NCBI GenBank assembly: GCA_964580675.1
Contig: CAZOLI010000011.1
Coordinates: forward strand, 1-64,000
Length of the DNA: 64,000 nucleotides
Source of the DNA: CAZOLI01 sp964580675
Lineage (GTDB): Bacteria > Planctomycetota > MHYJ01 > CAYXQY01
Reading direction: 5' to 3'
This document shows positions 45,115 through 53,427 of the stretch, piece after piece. A model generated the notes under the pieces. The model was given only the letters and a program-made list of their open reading frames with translations, did not search any database and was not told the origin of the DNA. The first letter of the stretch is position 1; each line of letters opens with the position of its first letter. Made by a program: the position numbers and the translations under genes.

Positions 45115-46038
45115 TTATTCCCGTTCGGGAATGATGTCCTCAAAGTACTGAATGAGGCCGTCGAGCTGACGGGACTGTCCGAGGAAATTTGTAAGAACAT
45201 TGAGGTCCTTATTGATCTGTTTACCGGCCGTCCAGCGCATCGGCACGTACACCACGTAATTCGGGCCCAGTTCTATGTTCTGGGTTTGATCACCGTACTT
45301 GAAGTACCGGTGCAGATCGGCGACCACGATTTTGGATTGGGTTTTTCCTTCCTGGGGAACAAAAACCTTGATGCCCCTGATTTCGGCGGATTCGTCCAGC
45401 CAGCCGGTCAGGCCAATCACTTTTACCAGGTCCTCGTTTCCCGTGAATGGAATCGTTCCGGATCGTGATTTCCCGACAACCGTGATATCCCCCGCCCGTA
45501 TTCGATCCCGGAATCCTCCCCGACGACCGACGCTCTCTGAGGCCAGGTTCAGAACAACCTGCGGTTCCCGGAGAAATTGCTCGAGTTTGCGTTCAATTTT
45601 TTTCCGGGCTTCGTCAAACGACAATCCCTTGACGAAGACACGCCCCACGTATGGAAGGGATATGGCCCCGTCCGGGTCCACGACGACTTCACGGGTCAAT
45701 TTTTCTTCTCCCGGTACCTCAATGGAAACTCTCGTTCCTTCCTGAATGGTGAACTGTGTTGCACCTTCCCGGCTGGAAAGTCGACTGACTTCATCCCGTC
45801 TTTTCTGGTATTCCCACCATTCCCGGGCGGTCATCAGCACGCCTTTTAGCTGTGGATATCGTTCTTTAATATTGTCCACGTCAATGGGTTGAGCGGTGGC
45901 CACCCAGTCCTGATATTCCGTCTGAACTTCGATAGGAGGTCCTGTCAGACCACAGCTTACGGTTAGTGGAAGACCGATAAGAAACGCGATCCCGAGGAAC
46001 ACGTAGGTGCGGAGGGAGGGGATGTCCTGTTTGTTCAT
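45115..46038 (-). CDS. Wza-like polysaccharide export lipoprotein
   Basis: The product begins at the ATG at 46038 with a lipoprotein signal (FLIGLPLTVSC), so it should be anchored at the outer membrane. Residues about 95-180 form a polysaccharide export (PES) domain: FTIQEGTRVSIEVPGEEKLTREVVVDPDGAISLPYVGRVFVKG resembles Wza. One SLBB-like domain follows (ITVVGKSRSGTIPFTGNEDLVKVIGLTGWLDESAEI). The unusual N-terminal part has a charged helix (EWWEYQKRRDEV). It would form or plug the export channel for a surface polysaccharide. No Wzc or Wzx/Wzy genes are adjacent. Confidence 0.85.
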   Translation of the reverse strand: MNKQDIPSLRTYVFLGIAFLIGLPLTVSCGLTGPPIEVQTEYQDWVATAQPIDVDNIKERYPQLKGVLMTAREWWEYQKRRDEVSRLSSREGATQFTIQEGTRVSIEVPGEEKLTREVVVDPDGAISLPYVGRVFVKGLSFDEARKKIERKLEQFLREPQVVLNLASESVGRRGGFRDRIRAGDITVVGKSRSGTIPFTGNEDLVKVIGLTGWLDESAEIRGIKVFVPQEGKTQSKIVVADLHRYFKYGDQTQNIELGPNYVVYVPMRWTAGKQINKDLNVLTNFLGQSRQLDGLIQYFEDIIPERE

Positions 46039-46294
46039 AACCGTTCTACGGAAATTGGAGAAAGGCTCACAAAACATTGCTTTTCTGTCCGGGTGGGGAC
46101 GGTTCGGTTATGCTTACGGGGCTGCGAAATAGATTTTCCGGTGTTTGAGTTGATCATTTGAAGCCCTGAAAATGCCCCGGTAACCAACCAATTCAAAACG
46201 CTCAACAACGTCCTATTAATCGTCATAGACCGGATTTCTGTTTAGTGATGGGGTCAGAATCCACAAAATATTACGGTAAACCGGTTTTTAATCC

Positions 46295-46323
46295 TTGACA
46301 AATTGCCCGTTCTACGGTACTAT
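46295..46323 (+). promoter_or_regulatory. Strong sigma-70-type promoter
   Basis: A perfect TTGACA (46295-46300) and TACTAT (46318-46323) are separated by 17 bases. Transcription would start near 46330. This is the best promoter match in the window. Confidence 0.7.
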
Positions 46324-46379
46324 TATATTCGAAAGGGAACGGAAAACAGGAAAATTTGCCAGGCGACACAGGGTCCAAA

Positions 46380-46418
46380 ATGACCCACGAGCGCAAACGA
46401 ACACCCTCCTTATCCTAA
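46380..46418 (+). CDS. Possible 12-codon leader peptide
   Basis: AGGG seven bases before an ATG suggests translation of a 12-residue peptide, MTHERKRTPSLS. The stop codon at 46416-46418 lies within the first strand of the terminator stem, so a ribosome finishing this peptide would disturb the hairpin. The peptide has no run of one amino acid as in classical amino-acid attenuators. Confidence 0.3.
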   Translation: MTHERKRTPSLS

Positions 46419-46466
46419 GGGCCCTCGCCGTCCCTTATCGGGACGGTGAGGATTGCCCTTAGTTTT
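46415..46466 (+). terminator. Strong rho-independent terminator
   Basis: The inner stem pairs 46423-46434 with 46440-46451 (12 pairs with one G-T, five-base loop). The outer stem pairs CTAAGGGC (46415-46422) with GCCCTTAG (46455-46462), with a three-base bulge. TTTTGTTAT follows at once. Confidence 0.85.
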
Positions 46467-46631
46467 GTTATGTAAATTTCGACGGAAACACCACGAAGGA
46501 TCCCCCCGCATCCTCTTGAATAACATCCCGCAATATTCGTAGAATACGTCATCCATTTATCAGGGGATTTTTGTCTGCATGGATCTGTTTCCGGATGCCG
46601 TTTCCTCTGGACGGGTTCGCGATATTTTCCG

Positions 46632-49439
46632 TTGTTGGAGAAGCAAGAAAGGTTCCTTCCGGTGGTTGAACAAACGAAAACGTCCGAAACCCTTCTTTCG
46701 GTGATTCACCAGTTCCGGGACCGACCGGAGGTGGAGGCCCTTCGATATCGCACCCGGTTTCGCACCTTTAGCTGGACGTACCGGGAAACTCTCCGTGCCG
46801 TGTTGAAAACACGCTCCTTTCTCCAATCCCGGGGTGTGTCCGAGGGGGATCCGGTCATGATCTGGGGGCCCAACAGCCCGTACTGGGTCTGGGTGTATCT
46901 TGCTGCCATTCTGAACAAATCACCGGCCGTGCCCATGGACATGGGGTCGAACCTCCAGTTCGTGAAGTCCGTTCAACGGGAGACGGAGAGCAAAATTCTA
47001 TTTACGTCCCGGTTGAATGATCCGGTTGACGAAGGCATTCCCGAAATTACGCTTGAAACCCTGGACGAAACCATTTCCAACCAGAACGTATCCACGTTGC
47101 CGTCCTCCGGGATTGATCCGTCGACGACCGCCGAAATTATGTATACCTCCGGGACCACGGGCACCCCGAAGGGCACCATACTGACCCACCGGAACCTCGT
47201 GGCCAATCAGAAATCTCTCGTGGAATCGGTCCGAATACCGATTCGGGAGCAGATTCGATTTCTTTCTCTTCTTCCGCTCAGCCACGTGTTCGAGCAAACG
47301 GTTGGTTTCTGGTTTCCGGTGCGAAAGGGGTGCCGCGTTTCCTATCTTGAGACCGTGAAGCCCTCGGAAATATTTGCGGGCCTAAAGGACGAATCACCTC
47401 ATGTTATTGCCGTGGTTCCCCGGTTGCTTTCCCTGTTTCGGGACGGTGTCCTGCGACGGGCTGAAGAACAGGGAAAACTGGACACACTGAAATCGATGAT
47501 GTCGTTCGCGGGGAACAACCTGCCGTTTTTTCTGCGCCGTTTGCTGTTCCGGAACGTTCACCGGAAGTTCGGTGGGAACCTGCATTATATGGTGGTCGGG
47601 GGGGCACCTCTTGATCCCGAACTGGAACAGTTCTGGTTAAACCTTGGCATTGAAATTTTTCAGGGATACGGCCTCACGGAAACGTCGCCGATTCTGACGT
47701 GTAATTATCCGGGGAACAGAAAACCGGGGACGGTTGGAAAACCGCTGCCGGGGGTGGACGTTAAGCTGGCCGACGACGGCGAAATACTGGCCCGCGGCGA
47801 CAACGTATTTCCCGGATATTACCAAAACGAGGAAAAGACGGAGAAGGTCTTTTCGGATGGGTGGTTTCGAACCGGAGACGTTGGTGAGTTTGATGATGAC
47901 GGATTCCTCCGCATACGGGGGCGCACGAAAAACGTGATCGTCACTTCGGAGGGCATGAATGTATATCCGGAAGATATCGAGAAGGAGCTAAGCCGCCGTG
48001 ATTCCGTGAAGGATTCCTGCGTGCTGTATCTGAATGAAAAAATTACAGCCGTATTGCTGCTCGAAGATCCGAACGAGGATCCATCGACGATCATTGATGC
48101 GGCAAACAGCAACCTGTCGGACAACCAGAAAATTCAGGACGTGAAGGTCTGGCCCGAGGATGATTTCCCCCGAACCACGACAATGAAAATTATTCGGCGA
48201 GAGGTTCGGGAGCGGTACGAGGACACGGATGAGGAAGAATCAACCCCGGATATCGTGGAAACCACAGATTCGATTCTGAAAACACTTTCCTCCGTCTGTG
48301 ACCGGGGCCCGGATGAAATCGCGGAGGACGATCGCCTCGGCCCGGATCTCGGTCTTTCCTCCGTGGATCGCATGGAACTCGTTACGTACCTGGAGCGGGA
48401 ACTGCACGTGGACCTGGTGGAGGAGGAGGTCACGTCATCGACGACCGTGGAGGAACTTCGGGAACAGGTGGAGGAAGGAGGCACCGAACAGGAGGACCGG
48501 TACCGCCGGTGGACGCGAAACAACATTCTGAACGGAGCTCGGTTCCTTGCCCAGGAATTTGCTTTTTTCCCGGTTCTTCGATCCGTGTACCAACTTCAGG
48601 TAACCGGTCGTGATCACCTGCAGGGACTGGAAAGCCCGTGCGTATTTATCTCGAACCATCAGAGTCATCTGGATACCCCGGCCATTATGGATGCGCTTCC
48701 CGGAGCGTTCAGCAGTCGCATGGCTCCTGCTGCCTGGGAGGAGTTCTTTGACATCGACGAAAACAGTGCGTGGACCCGGTTTCAGAAATGGTTTCTGTGG
48801 CAGTTTACGACTATTTTCTTCAATATATTTACCGTACCGCAGTCGAGTGGATACCGGCGAAGCCTTCAATATCTTGGTGAATTACTGGACCATGACTGGA
48901 ACATTCTCTTTTTTCCGGAAGGACAACGAACGGTGGACGGTTCCATGAACCCGTTCCGCCGCGGGATCGGCATTATAGCCCGTGAAATGAATGTTCCCGT
49001 GGTTCCGATCCGCCTGGACGGCATGGACCGGATACTGCCAAGGCACGCCTCCTTCCCCGCCCGGGGATCGGTGACCGTTCGGATCGGCGAGCCCATTCGG
49101 TCGTTTTCTCGTTCGCAATCGTACCGGGAAATAGCGGATCTCTTATGGGAAAAAGTACATCAAATGGGAGATGACACGGCATTAGAAAAGGACGGTGTCC
49201 CCGTTACGTTTTACACCAAAGAGGATTGCCTGCTCTGCCATAAGGCCAAGCAGAAAATCTCCGGCATTGCCCATGAACACCCGATCGACCTGAACGTCAT
49301 CGACATCGAACAGGATCGGGAATTATACGATCAATACAAAAACCAGGTACCGGTGATTTACGTCGGGGACGAACTTGCGTCAAAGGGAAAATTCAACGAA
49401 CGGCGGTTTCGCCGAATAGTTCGGGAAAACCGGGCCTGA
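46632..49439 (+). CDS. Four-domain acyl-lipid enzyme: acyl-ACP/CoA ligase, ACP, PlsC acyltransferase, glutaredoxin-like domain
   Basis: The product of up to 935 residues begins with an AMP-dependent ligase (about 1-550: YTSGTTGTPKGT, GYGLTETSP, DGWFRTGDVG). An acyl-carrier domain follows, with its phosphopantetheine serine near 576 (DLGLSSVDRMEL). Next is a PlsC-type glycerophosphate acyltransferase (SNHQSHLD near 674, FFPEGQRT near 760). The last 85 residues are glutaredoxin-like with CLLC near 865 and VPVIYVGDE. It probably activates a fatty acid, holds it on its own ACP and transfers it to lysophospholipid, as E. coli Aas does with a different domain order. The start is unclear: TTG at 46632 has no ribosome binding site; GTG at 46662 is an alternative. 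Confidence 0.85.
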   Translation: MLEKQERFLPVVEQTKTSETLLSVIHQFRDRPEVEALRYRTRFRTFSWTYRETLRAVLKTRSFLQSRGVSEGDPVMIWGPNSPYWVWVYLAAILNKSPAVPMDMGSNLQFVKSVQRETESKILFTSRLNDPVDEGIPEITLETLDETISNQNVSTLPSSGIDPSTTAEIMYTSGTTGTPKGTILTHRNLVANQKSLVESVRIPIREQIRFLSLLPLSHVFEQTVGFWFPVRKGCRVSYLETVKPSEIFAGLKDESPHVIAVVPRLLSLFRDGVLRRAEEQGKLDTLKSMMSFAGNNLPFFLRRLLFRNVHRKFGGNLHYMVVGGAPLDPELEQFWLNLGIEIFQGYGLTETSPILTCNYPGNRKPGTVGKPLPGVDVKLADDGEILARGDNVFPGYYQNEEKTEKVFSDGWFRTGDVGEFDDDGFLRIRGRTKNVIVTSEGMNVYPEDIEKELSRRDSVKDSCVLYLNEKITAVLLLEDPNEDPSTIIDAANSNLSDNQKIQDVKVWPEDDFPRTTTMKIIRREVRERYEDTDEEESTPDIVETTDSILKTLSSVCDRGPDEIAEDDRLGPDLGLSSVDRMELVTYLERELHVDLVEEEVTSSTTVEELREQVEEGGTEQEDRYRRWTRNNILNGARFLAQEFAFFPVLRSVYQLQVTGRDHLQGLESPCVFISNHQSHLDTPAIMDALPGAFSSRMAPAAWEEFFDIDENSAWTRFQKWFLWQFTTIFFNIFTVPQSSGYRRSLQYLGELLDHDWNILFFPEGQRTVDGSMNPFRRGIGIIAREMNVPVVPIRLDGMDRILPRHASFPARGSVTVRIGEPIRSFSRSQSYREIADLLWEKVHQMGDDTALEKDGVPVTFYTKEDCLLCHKAKQKISGIAHEHPIDLNVIDIEQDRELYDQYKNQVPVIYVGDELASKGKFNERRFRRIVRENRA

Positions 49440-49498
49440 CGCACGGGAACAAGGACCGGTTGGAAGACTCGTGTTTTCGGACGGGCGCGGCCGGTTTT

Positions 49499-50605
49499 CT
49501 ACCAGACGTTCCGTTCCTTCTTCGCTTTTTCTTTCTCCTTCTTCTTTTGTTTTCCCTTTTGAGATCGGGCTTTTTGGATGACGTTCTTCGGGTTTACGGT
49601 CAGGGGATTCACCGGTGTTCCGTCACTCCAGCGGCCCATGTTTCTCTGGGCTTCTGTGTCCCCCAGCGCATGGTCCCGGTTGTTTTCGTGAAATGAATAG
49701 TTCAGTAACGCATCGGAAAGACGCCAGTAACCGTAGTAGTCAAGAGCGTTCGTTCCCATAAAGGTCCGTCCGACGATTTTTCGAATCCGGTTCTTTACGT
49801 CGTCATTCTCCGACATCGCAAGAGGACTGAAGTGATCCGCTATCAGATTCGGGTTTCCCCGCCGATCCGAACGGACAATAATGAAATCCCGACGTTTCAG
49901 CGGAACCGATGTTGCTTCCCGGAAAATCTTTCGGGCGGTTCGGTTCCCGACCACGTTATCGTCCTCACCGACCATCACGATCATGTTTGTTTCGGAGGGA
50001 ATCTTTGACAGGTCCTCCAGTTTAAATCGTTCCTCGATGATGTTTTCGTTATCCCTGTTGAGTGATCGTCCCGGCTGAATGATCATGACGCCATCGGGTT
50101 CGGGAAGGCCTTTATCACCGGCTATGGCTGTGACGTTGGCGGAGATGGTCCCTCCTGCAGAATGACCGATGACGCCGAAGTTCTCCGTGTTTATCGTTAT
50201 GTTGTCATCCTTCTTTAGCCGTTCAATGGCCTTACTCAGGGCGTTTATGGTGGCGGGGGTAAATTTTTCGGGAGGGGTCAGGAACGAAGCCTGGTACCTC
50301 GGGTACACGACGACGTTACCTTTCTTCACAAGGTGGTTGAGCCAATCCCGATAGTACATCGGTTTAAAACCACCCCAGCCGTGGACGAAAAGAACGAGAG
50401 GGGCGCTGTCCGGCTCGGGTTTGGCCGGTCGGAGAATCCAGTACTGATCACCACCCGAGCCGTAGTCATTCATTTCAATGCTCTCGTGCTGATAGTTTGC
50501 CCCACCGGGTCCGTCGTCGGGTTGATCGGGCGGTTCCGGCTGGGCACCGATTCCTGTTGCGAGGACAAAGAGGAAAAATACCGACAGAACATTACGAATT
50601 TTCAT
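49499..50605 (-). CDS. Secreted alpha/beta hydrolase (esterase/lipase type)
   Basis: The 368-residue product has a signal peptide (about 1-21, ending GIGAQ). The alpha/beta-hydrolase core shows the oxyanion region LVLFVHGWGG, the nucleophile elbow GHSAGG with serine near 149, an aspartate in MVGEDDNVVG and the histidine in ADHFSPLA. It resembles chlorophyllase/cutinase-like dienelactone hydrolases, so extracellular or periplasmic ester cleavage is likely. The C-terminus ends in an unusual lysine-rich tail (KGKQKKKEKEKAKKE). Substrate unknown. Confidence 0.82.
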   Translation of the reverse strand: MKIRNVLSVFFLFVLATGIGAQPEPPDQPDDGPGGANYQHESIEMNDYGSGGDQYWILRPAKPEPDSAPLVLFVHGWGGFKPMYYRDWLNHLVKKGNVVVYPRYQASFLTPPEKFTPATINALSKAIERLKKDDNITINTENFGVIGHSAGGTISANVTAIAGDKGLPEPDGVMIIQPGRSLNRDNENIIEERFKLEDLSKIPSETNMIVMVGEDDNVVGNRTARKIFREATSVPLKRRDFIIVRSDRRGNPNLIADHFSPLAMSENDDVKNRIRKIVGRTFMGTNALDYYGYWRLSDALLNYSFHENNRDHALGDTEAQRNMGRWSDGTPVNPLTVNPKNVIQKARSQKGKQKKKEKEKAKKERNVW

Positions 50606-50715
50606 GGGAACAACCCCAGAAATGGTAGATTATCAATCAATGGTTCTTGACCTCCCAACGGGTTTAGGATATAGTAATTTTCGTTCATTTTGAACCTCAT
50701 TCAGACCACCTCCCG

Positions 50716-51936
50716 ATGTCATTCTTTATCGAGGATCAGGAAGAAGTTCTCTACAGTCTGCGACGCGACGACGAGGTATTCGATCAAATCATCGATTTTC
50801 TGGGAGGTCCCCTCGAGGATTATCTTTCCGATCAGGTGGCCCCCGAGGCACACGAAAACGACATAGAGGAGAAATTTAACCGGGAAGCATTTCACGAACT
50901 CGGTGAACTTGGGTTCTTTTCCCTGACGGCCCCGGAGACGTACGGGGGCATGAACGTCTGCCATTCCTACCACATGGCGGCTCTGGAAAGCGTCAGCAAA
51001 GCGGACGCCGGTCTGGCCCTGGGGGCTGCCATTCACGGAACCACCGCAGGCGGCATACTTTCGTTTGGGTCGGAGGAACTAATTGAACAATATCTACCCC
51101 CTCTGGTTTCCGGTGAGGAAATTGCCTGCTTCTGTCTTTCCGAACAGGGTGGGGGATCCGACGCAAAAGACATGGACACGACGTATCGGGAGGAGGACGG
51201 TGATTACGTGCTCAACGGGACCAAGTACTGGATTACGAACGGACTCAGTGCCGACACCTACTTCGTGCTCGCAGCGAAGGACGGGGAGCCGGACACCATC
51301 AGTGCGTTTCTGGTGCGAAAAGATTGGGAAGGGACGTTTGAACAGCACAAAATCCCCGATAAATTCGGGGTCCGGTCCTCCGAAACAGCGGAGTTGATCT
51401 TTCGGAATTACCGGGTTCCCGGGGATCACATGATCGGTGAGGAAGGCAAGGGATTCCGCAATGCCATGCAAATGTTAAATGGCGGTCGAATAGGCATTGC
51501 CGCGTGGGCAACCGGCGTTGCACAGGGAGCGTTTGAGAAAATCATGAAGTACGCCCACGAACGGGAAATGTTCGGCGGCAAACTCAAAGATCAGGACCTG
51601 GCCAGAGCGGAATTCAGCGAGATGCTCAACGAGATCTGGAGCGGCCGCCACCTCGCCTACACCGCCGCGTTTCACAAGACCGAGGGCAACCGGATCGAAA
51701 AACGGGCGGCCATGGCAAAAGTAACGGCTTCGGAAGGAGCTGTTCATGTCTGTGAACGGGCCATTGAGTACGGAGGAGGTTATGGATACGTCCAGGATGG
51801 ACGGATTGAACGTCATCTGCGGGATGCCGTCCTCGGACAGATCGGTGAGGGGGCAAACGAATTGCTCAAGGTCGATGTGATTCCGCGATTTCTGTTCGAG
51901 GAATTTGATTTGGATCGCGTACCGGCGCCATGGTAA
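50716..51936 (+). CDS. Acyl-CoA dehydrogenase
   Basis: The 406-residue FAD enzyme catalyses alpha,beta-oxidation of an acyl-CoA. The FAD/substrate signatures CFCLSEQGGGSDA and YWITNG are present, followed by the FGVRSSETAELIFRNYRVP segment and the C-terminal helix bundle. The catalytic base is expected to be the glutamate in GQIGEGANELL. Chain-length or branched-chain preference cannot be read. The next gene, a cobalamin adenosyltransferase, overlaps its end by seven bases, which hints at propionate/methylmalonyl-CoA or branched-chain metabolism. Confidence 0.92.
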   Translation: MSFFIEDQEEVLYSLRRDDEVFDQIIDFLGGPLEDYLSDQVAPEAHENDIEEKFNREAFHELGELGFFSLTAPETYGGMNVCHSYHMAALESVSKADAGLALGAAIHGTTAGGILSFGSEELIEQYLPPLVSGEEIACFCLSEQGGGSDAKDMDTTYREEDGDYVLNGTKYWITNGLSADTYFVLAAKDGEPDTISAFLVRKDWEGTFEQHKIPDKFGVRSSETAELIFRNYRVPGDHMIGEEGKGFRNAMQMLNGGRIGIAAWATGVAQGAFEKIMKYAHEREMFGGKLKDQDLARAEFSEMLNEIWSGRHLAYTAAFHKTEGNRIEKRAAMAKVTASEGAVHVCERAIEYGGGYGYVQDGRIERHLRDAVLGQIGEGANELLKVDVIPRFLFEEFDLDRVPAPW

Positions 51937-52508
51937 AGATATATACCCGTTCCGGTGATAAGGGACGAACCCATCTCTTTGGGGGTTCGCGGGTTTCCAA
52001 GAATAATCCACGGGTCCGTGCCTACGGCACTGTGGACGAATTAAATGGACTGCTCGGCGTGGTTCGAGCGCACTGTGAGGATACGGACATTTCGGAAAAA
52101 TTACGGGAGATTCAGTCCCTTCTGTTCGTCTGTGGAGCGGACCTCGCCACCCCGGAACCGGATGCTGACGGAGACCAGGAGGGGGAGCAACAGTCCACCG
52201 TCGGGCGGCGCATTCGGAAGGCCGACACGGAGAAGCTGGAAGAATGGATTGATTCGTACACCGAGGACCTGGAGCCGCTTCAGAATTTTGTGCTTCCCGG
52301 GGGAAGCCCCGTCGCGGCCCGCCTGCAGTTTGCACGGGGCATCTGTCGTCGGGCGGAACGGGCAACGGTCTCTCTTCAGGAGGACGGTGTGGACGTCGGG
52401 AACGTTCTCCCGTTTCTGAATCGGCTTTCCGATTTTCTTTTTACCCTGGCCCGGGTTGTGAATCAGCGGGAGGGGGTCGACGAAATTCCCTGGAAATCCC
52501 CCCTGTAA
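51930..52508 (+). CDS. ATP:cob(I)alamin adenosyltransferase (PduO type)
   Basis: The 192-residue protein makes adenosylcobalamin. It begins with the ATP-binding motif YTRSGDKGRTHLFGG and has the family's VDELNGLLGVVRA helix, and RGICRRAERATV with LPFLNRLSDFLFTLARVVN at the C-terminus. An acidic insert near residues 72-90 interrupts the usual sequence. It is translated with the acyl-CoA dehydrogenase. A B12-dependent mutase is expected elsewhere. Confidence 0.92.
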   Translation: MVKIYTRSGDKGRTHLFGGSRVSKNNPRVRAYGTVDELNGLLGVVRAHCEDTDISEKLREIQSLLFVCGADLATPEPDADGDQEGEQQSTVGRRIRKADTEKLEEWIDSYTEDLEPLQNFVLPGGSPVAARLQFARGICRRAERATVSLQEDGVDVGNVLPFLNRLSDFLFTLARVVNQREGVDEIPWKSPL

Positions 52509-52674
52509 AATCGATTTTCCACATCCAGGATCGGAAACAGAGGATCCGTATCGGAAACGGCCCGTCGGAGCATGTCATTGGTGAGACAATGCTCTGATCG
52601 TTCATCCGGGACGTCCGAACCCCGACTGTGAAGGCTCACCTTTACCCTTAAGTGATTGGGAGTATATTAGCGCG

Positions 52675-52690
52675 CGTTTGGTACCAAACG
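52675..52690. repeat. 16-base perfect palindrome
   Basis: CGTTTGGTACCAAACG is a perfect inverted repeat 33 bases before the full repeat element. Together with the CTAAC / GTTAG hairpin at 52705-52719 it forms the left edge of the structured region. Confidence 0.7.
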
Positions 52691-52722
52691 GGGCCTCCAC
52701 TGTGCTAACTCTTCGTTAGGTA

Positions 52723-52960
52723 CCCAACGACAAATTCCCTGGAAGTGATGTTTGCTGGGAAGTTCGTCGTTGCGCACGGAGTGGCTTCGATGACGGTTTT
52801 GAAGAAAAGTAGTCCCCAACGACAAAAAATTAACGTGTACTCCGTGCGAGGGTGTCGCCCTCCGTACACTACAACGAACACGGTAATTTCATGTCAGGAG
52901 TTTTGCGTCGGGAAATGGATTCTGTTGTAGCGCACGAAGTGCAGCGGAGTGCGCGTTAGG
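52723..52960 (+). repeat. Dispersed intergenic repeat, copy C (full length)
   Basis: This is the only copy with both halves. The left part folds as ACGACAAATTCCC with GGGAAGTTCGTCGT. The centre (52832-52870) is a hairpin with GTGTAC / GTACAC outer and GAGGG / CCCTC inner pairing. The right part repeats the left fold in diverged form (CAACGAAC, ATTTC, GGGAAAT, TTCTGTTG) and ends in GCGCAC / GTGCGC. GTTAGGT occurs at 52715-52721 and again at 52955-52961, bracketing the element as direct repeats. Confidence 0.8.
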
Positions 52961-53093
52961 TCATGTTCCCGGGCCCTTCTGAGTTCTCTTTATCCTTATC
53001 TTTATCTTGAAAAGGGCCCACTCCCTCACGGTCGGGGCTCGGTCTTTGGTGATTTAATTTTCCTTCACCCCGGCTGAACGACACCTTTTTCCT

Positions 53094-53337
53094 CAACCAA
53101 TCAATGAATCTACCAATCAACAAATCAACCAATCTACGAATCAACGCCTAAACCCATCACTCCTGACTCCTGACTCCTCACTCCTTACTCCTTACTCGTA
53201 ACGCCTGACACTTCATTTTTCGTTGTTTCTGATATCTGTATTTTTGTTTGCCGTTCTTTGCGTCTTTGCGCCTCTGCGTTAAATTAATTTTTTGTTGTTT
53301 TGTTCCTATCGCCTACCGCCCATCGCCTATCGCCCGC
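53094..53337. repeat. Block of four short tandem-repeat families
   Basis: In sequence there are imperfect repeats of AATC-type units (CAATCAA, GAATCTAC; 53094-53145), ACTCCTG/ACTCCTT units (53160-53198), CTTTGCG/CTCTGCG units (53256-53280) and CGCCTAT/CGCCCAT units (53305-53337). Each family has units of about seven to eight bases, and the families are separated by unrelated sequence. No frame codes through it. Confidence 0.75.
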
Positions 53338-53427
53338 TGTTTTCACGCATCACGCACAACCCCCGACGGTTCCTACCCCATCAACGAATCAGCCCAAAAT
53401 CCTTATTTTTATCTTTGAAAATCCGCC

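Larger units (their letters stand above)
46330..46466 (+). ncRNA. Candidate small RNA or attenuated leader
   Basis: The promoter at 46295-46323 and the terminator ending near 46466 define a transcript of about 137 nucleotides. It contains a small hairpin, GGGTC / GACCC at 46371-46386, before the terminator stem. I do not recognize a known riboswitch, 6S, SRP or tmRNA consensus. A short reading frame (46380-46418) runs into the terminator stem, so the unit could equally be an attenuator for the gene at 46632. Confidence 0.5.
46039..46631. other. Divergent regulatory region with an independent leader/terminator unit
   Basis: This gap of nearly 600 bases lies between the export lipoprotein gene (minus) and the acyl-lipid enzyme gene (plus). 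Its right half contains a strong promoter (46295-46323), a short possible leader peptide (46380-46418) and a strong terminator (46415-46466), each listed separately. From 46467 to 46631 I see no further element; the downstream gene must use another promoter or read-through. Confidence 0.6.
52509..53427. other. Gene-free repeat-rich region of about 920 bases
   Basis: No gene is convincing here. From left to right it holds a hairpin GAGCAT-GTC / GAC-ATGCTC with a one-base bulge (52568-52594, possible terminator of the cobalamin gene), a 16-base palindrome (52675-52690), a CTAAC / GTTAG hairpin (52705-52719), the full-length repeat element (52723-52960), and a block of four short tandem-repeat families (53094-53337). 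It is the most repeat-dense part of the window. Confidence 0.7.

Noticed and set aside
46632..49439. Non-ribosomal peptide synthetase
   Set aside because: The ligase and carrier domains are followed by a PlsC acyltransferase rather than condensation or thioesterase domains, which fits lipid acylation.
52675..52961. Insertion sequence or MITE with terminal inverted repeats
   Set aside because: The bracketing GTTAGGT copies are direct rather than inverted, no transposase gene is present, and the three copies do not share the same ends.
53094..53337. CRISPR array
   Set aside because: The repeat units are only seven to eight bases, change along the block and have no spacers of uniform length; no cas genes are present.
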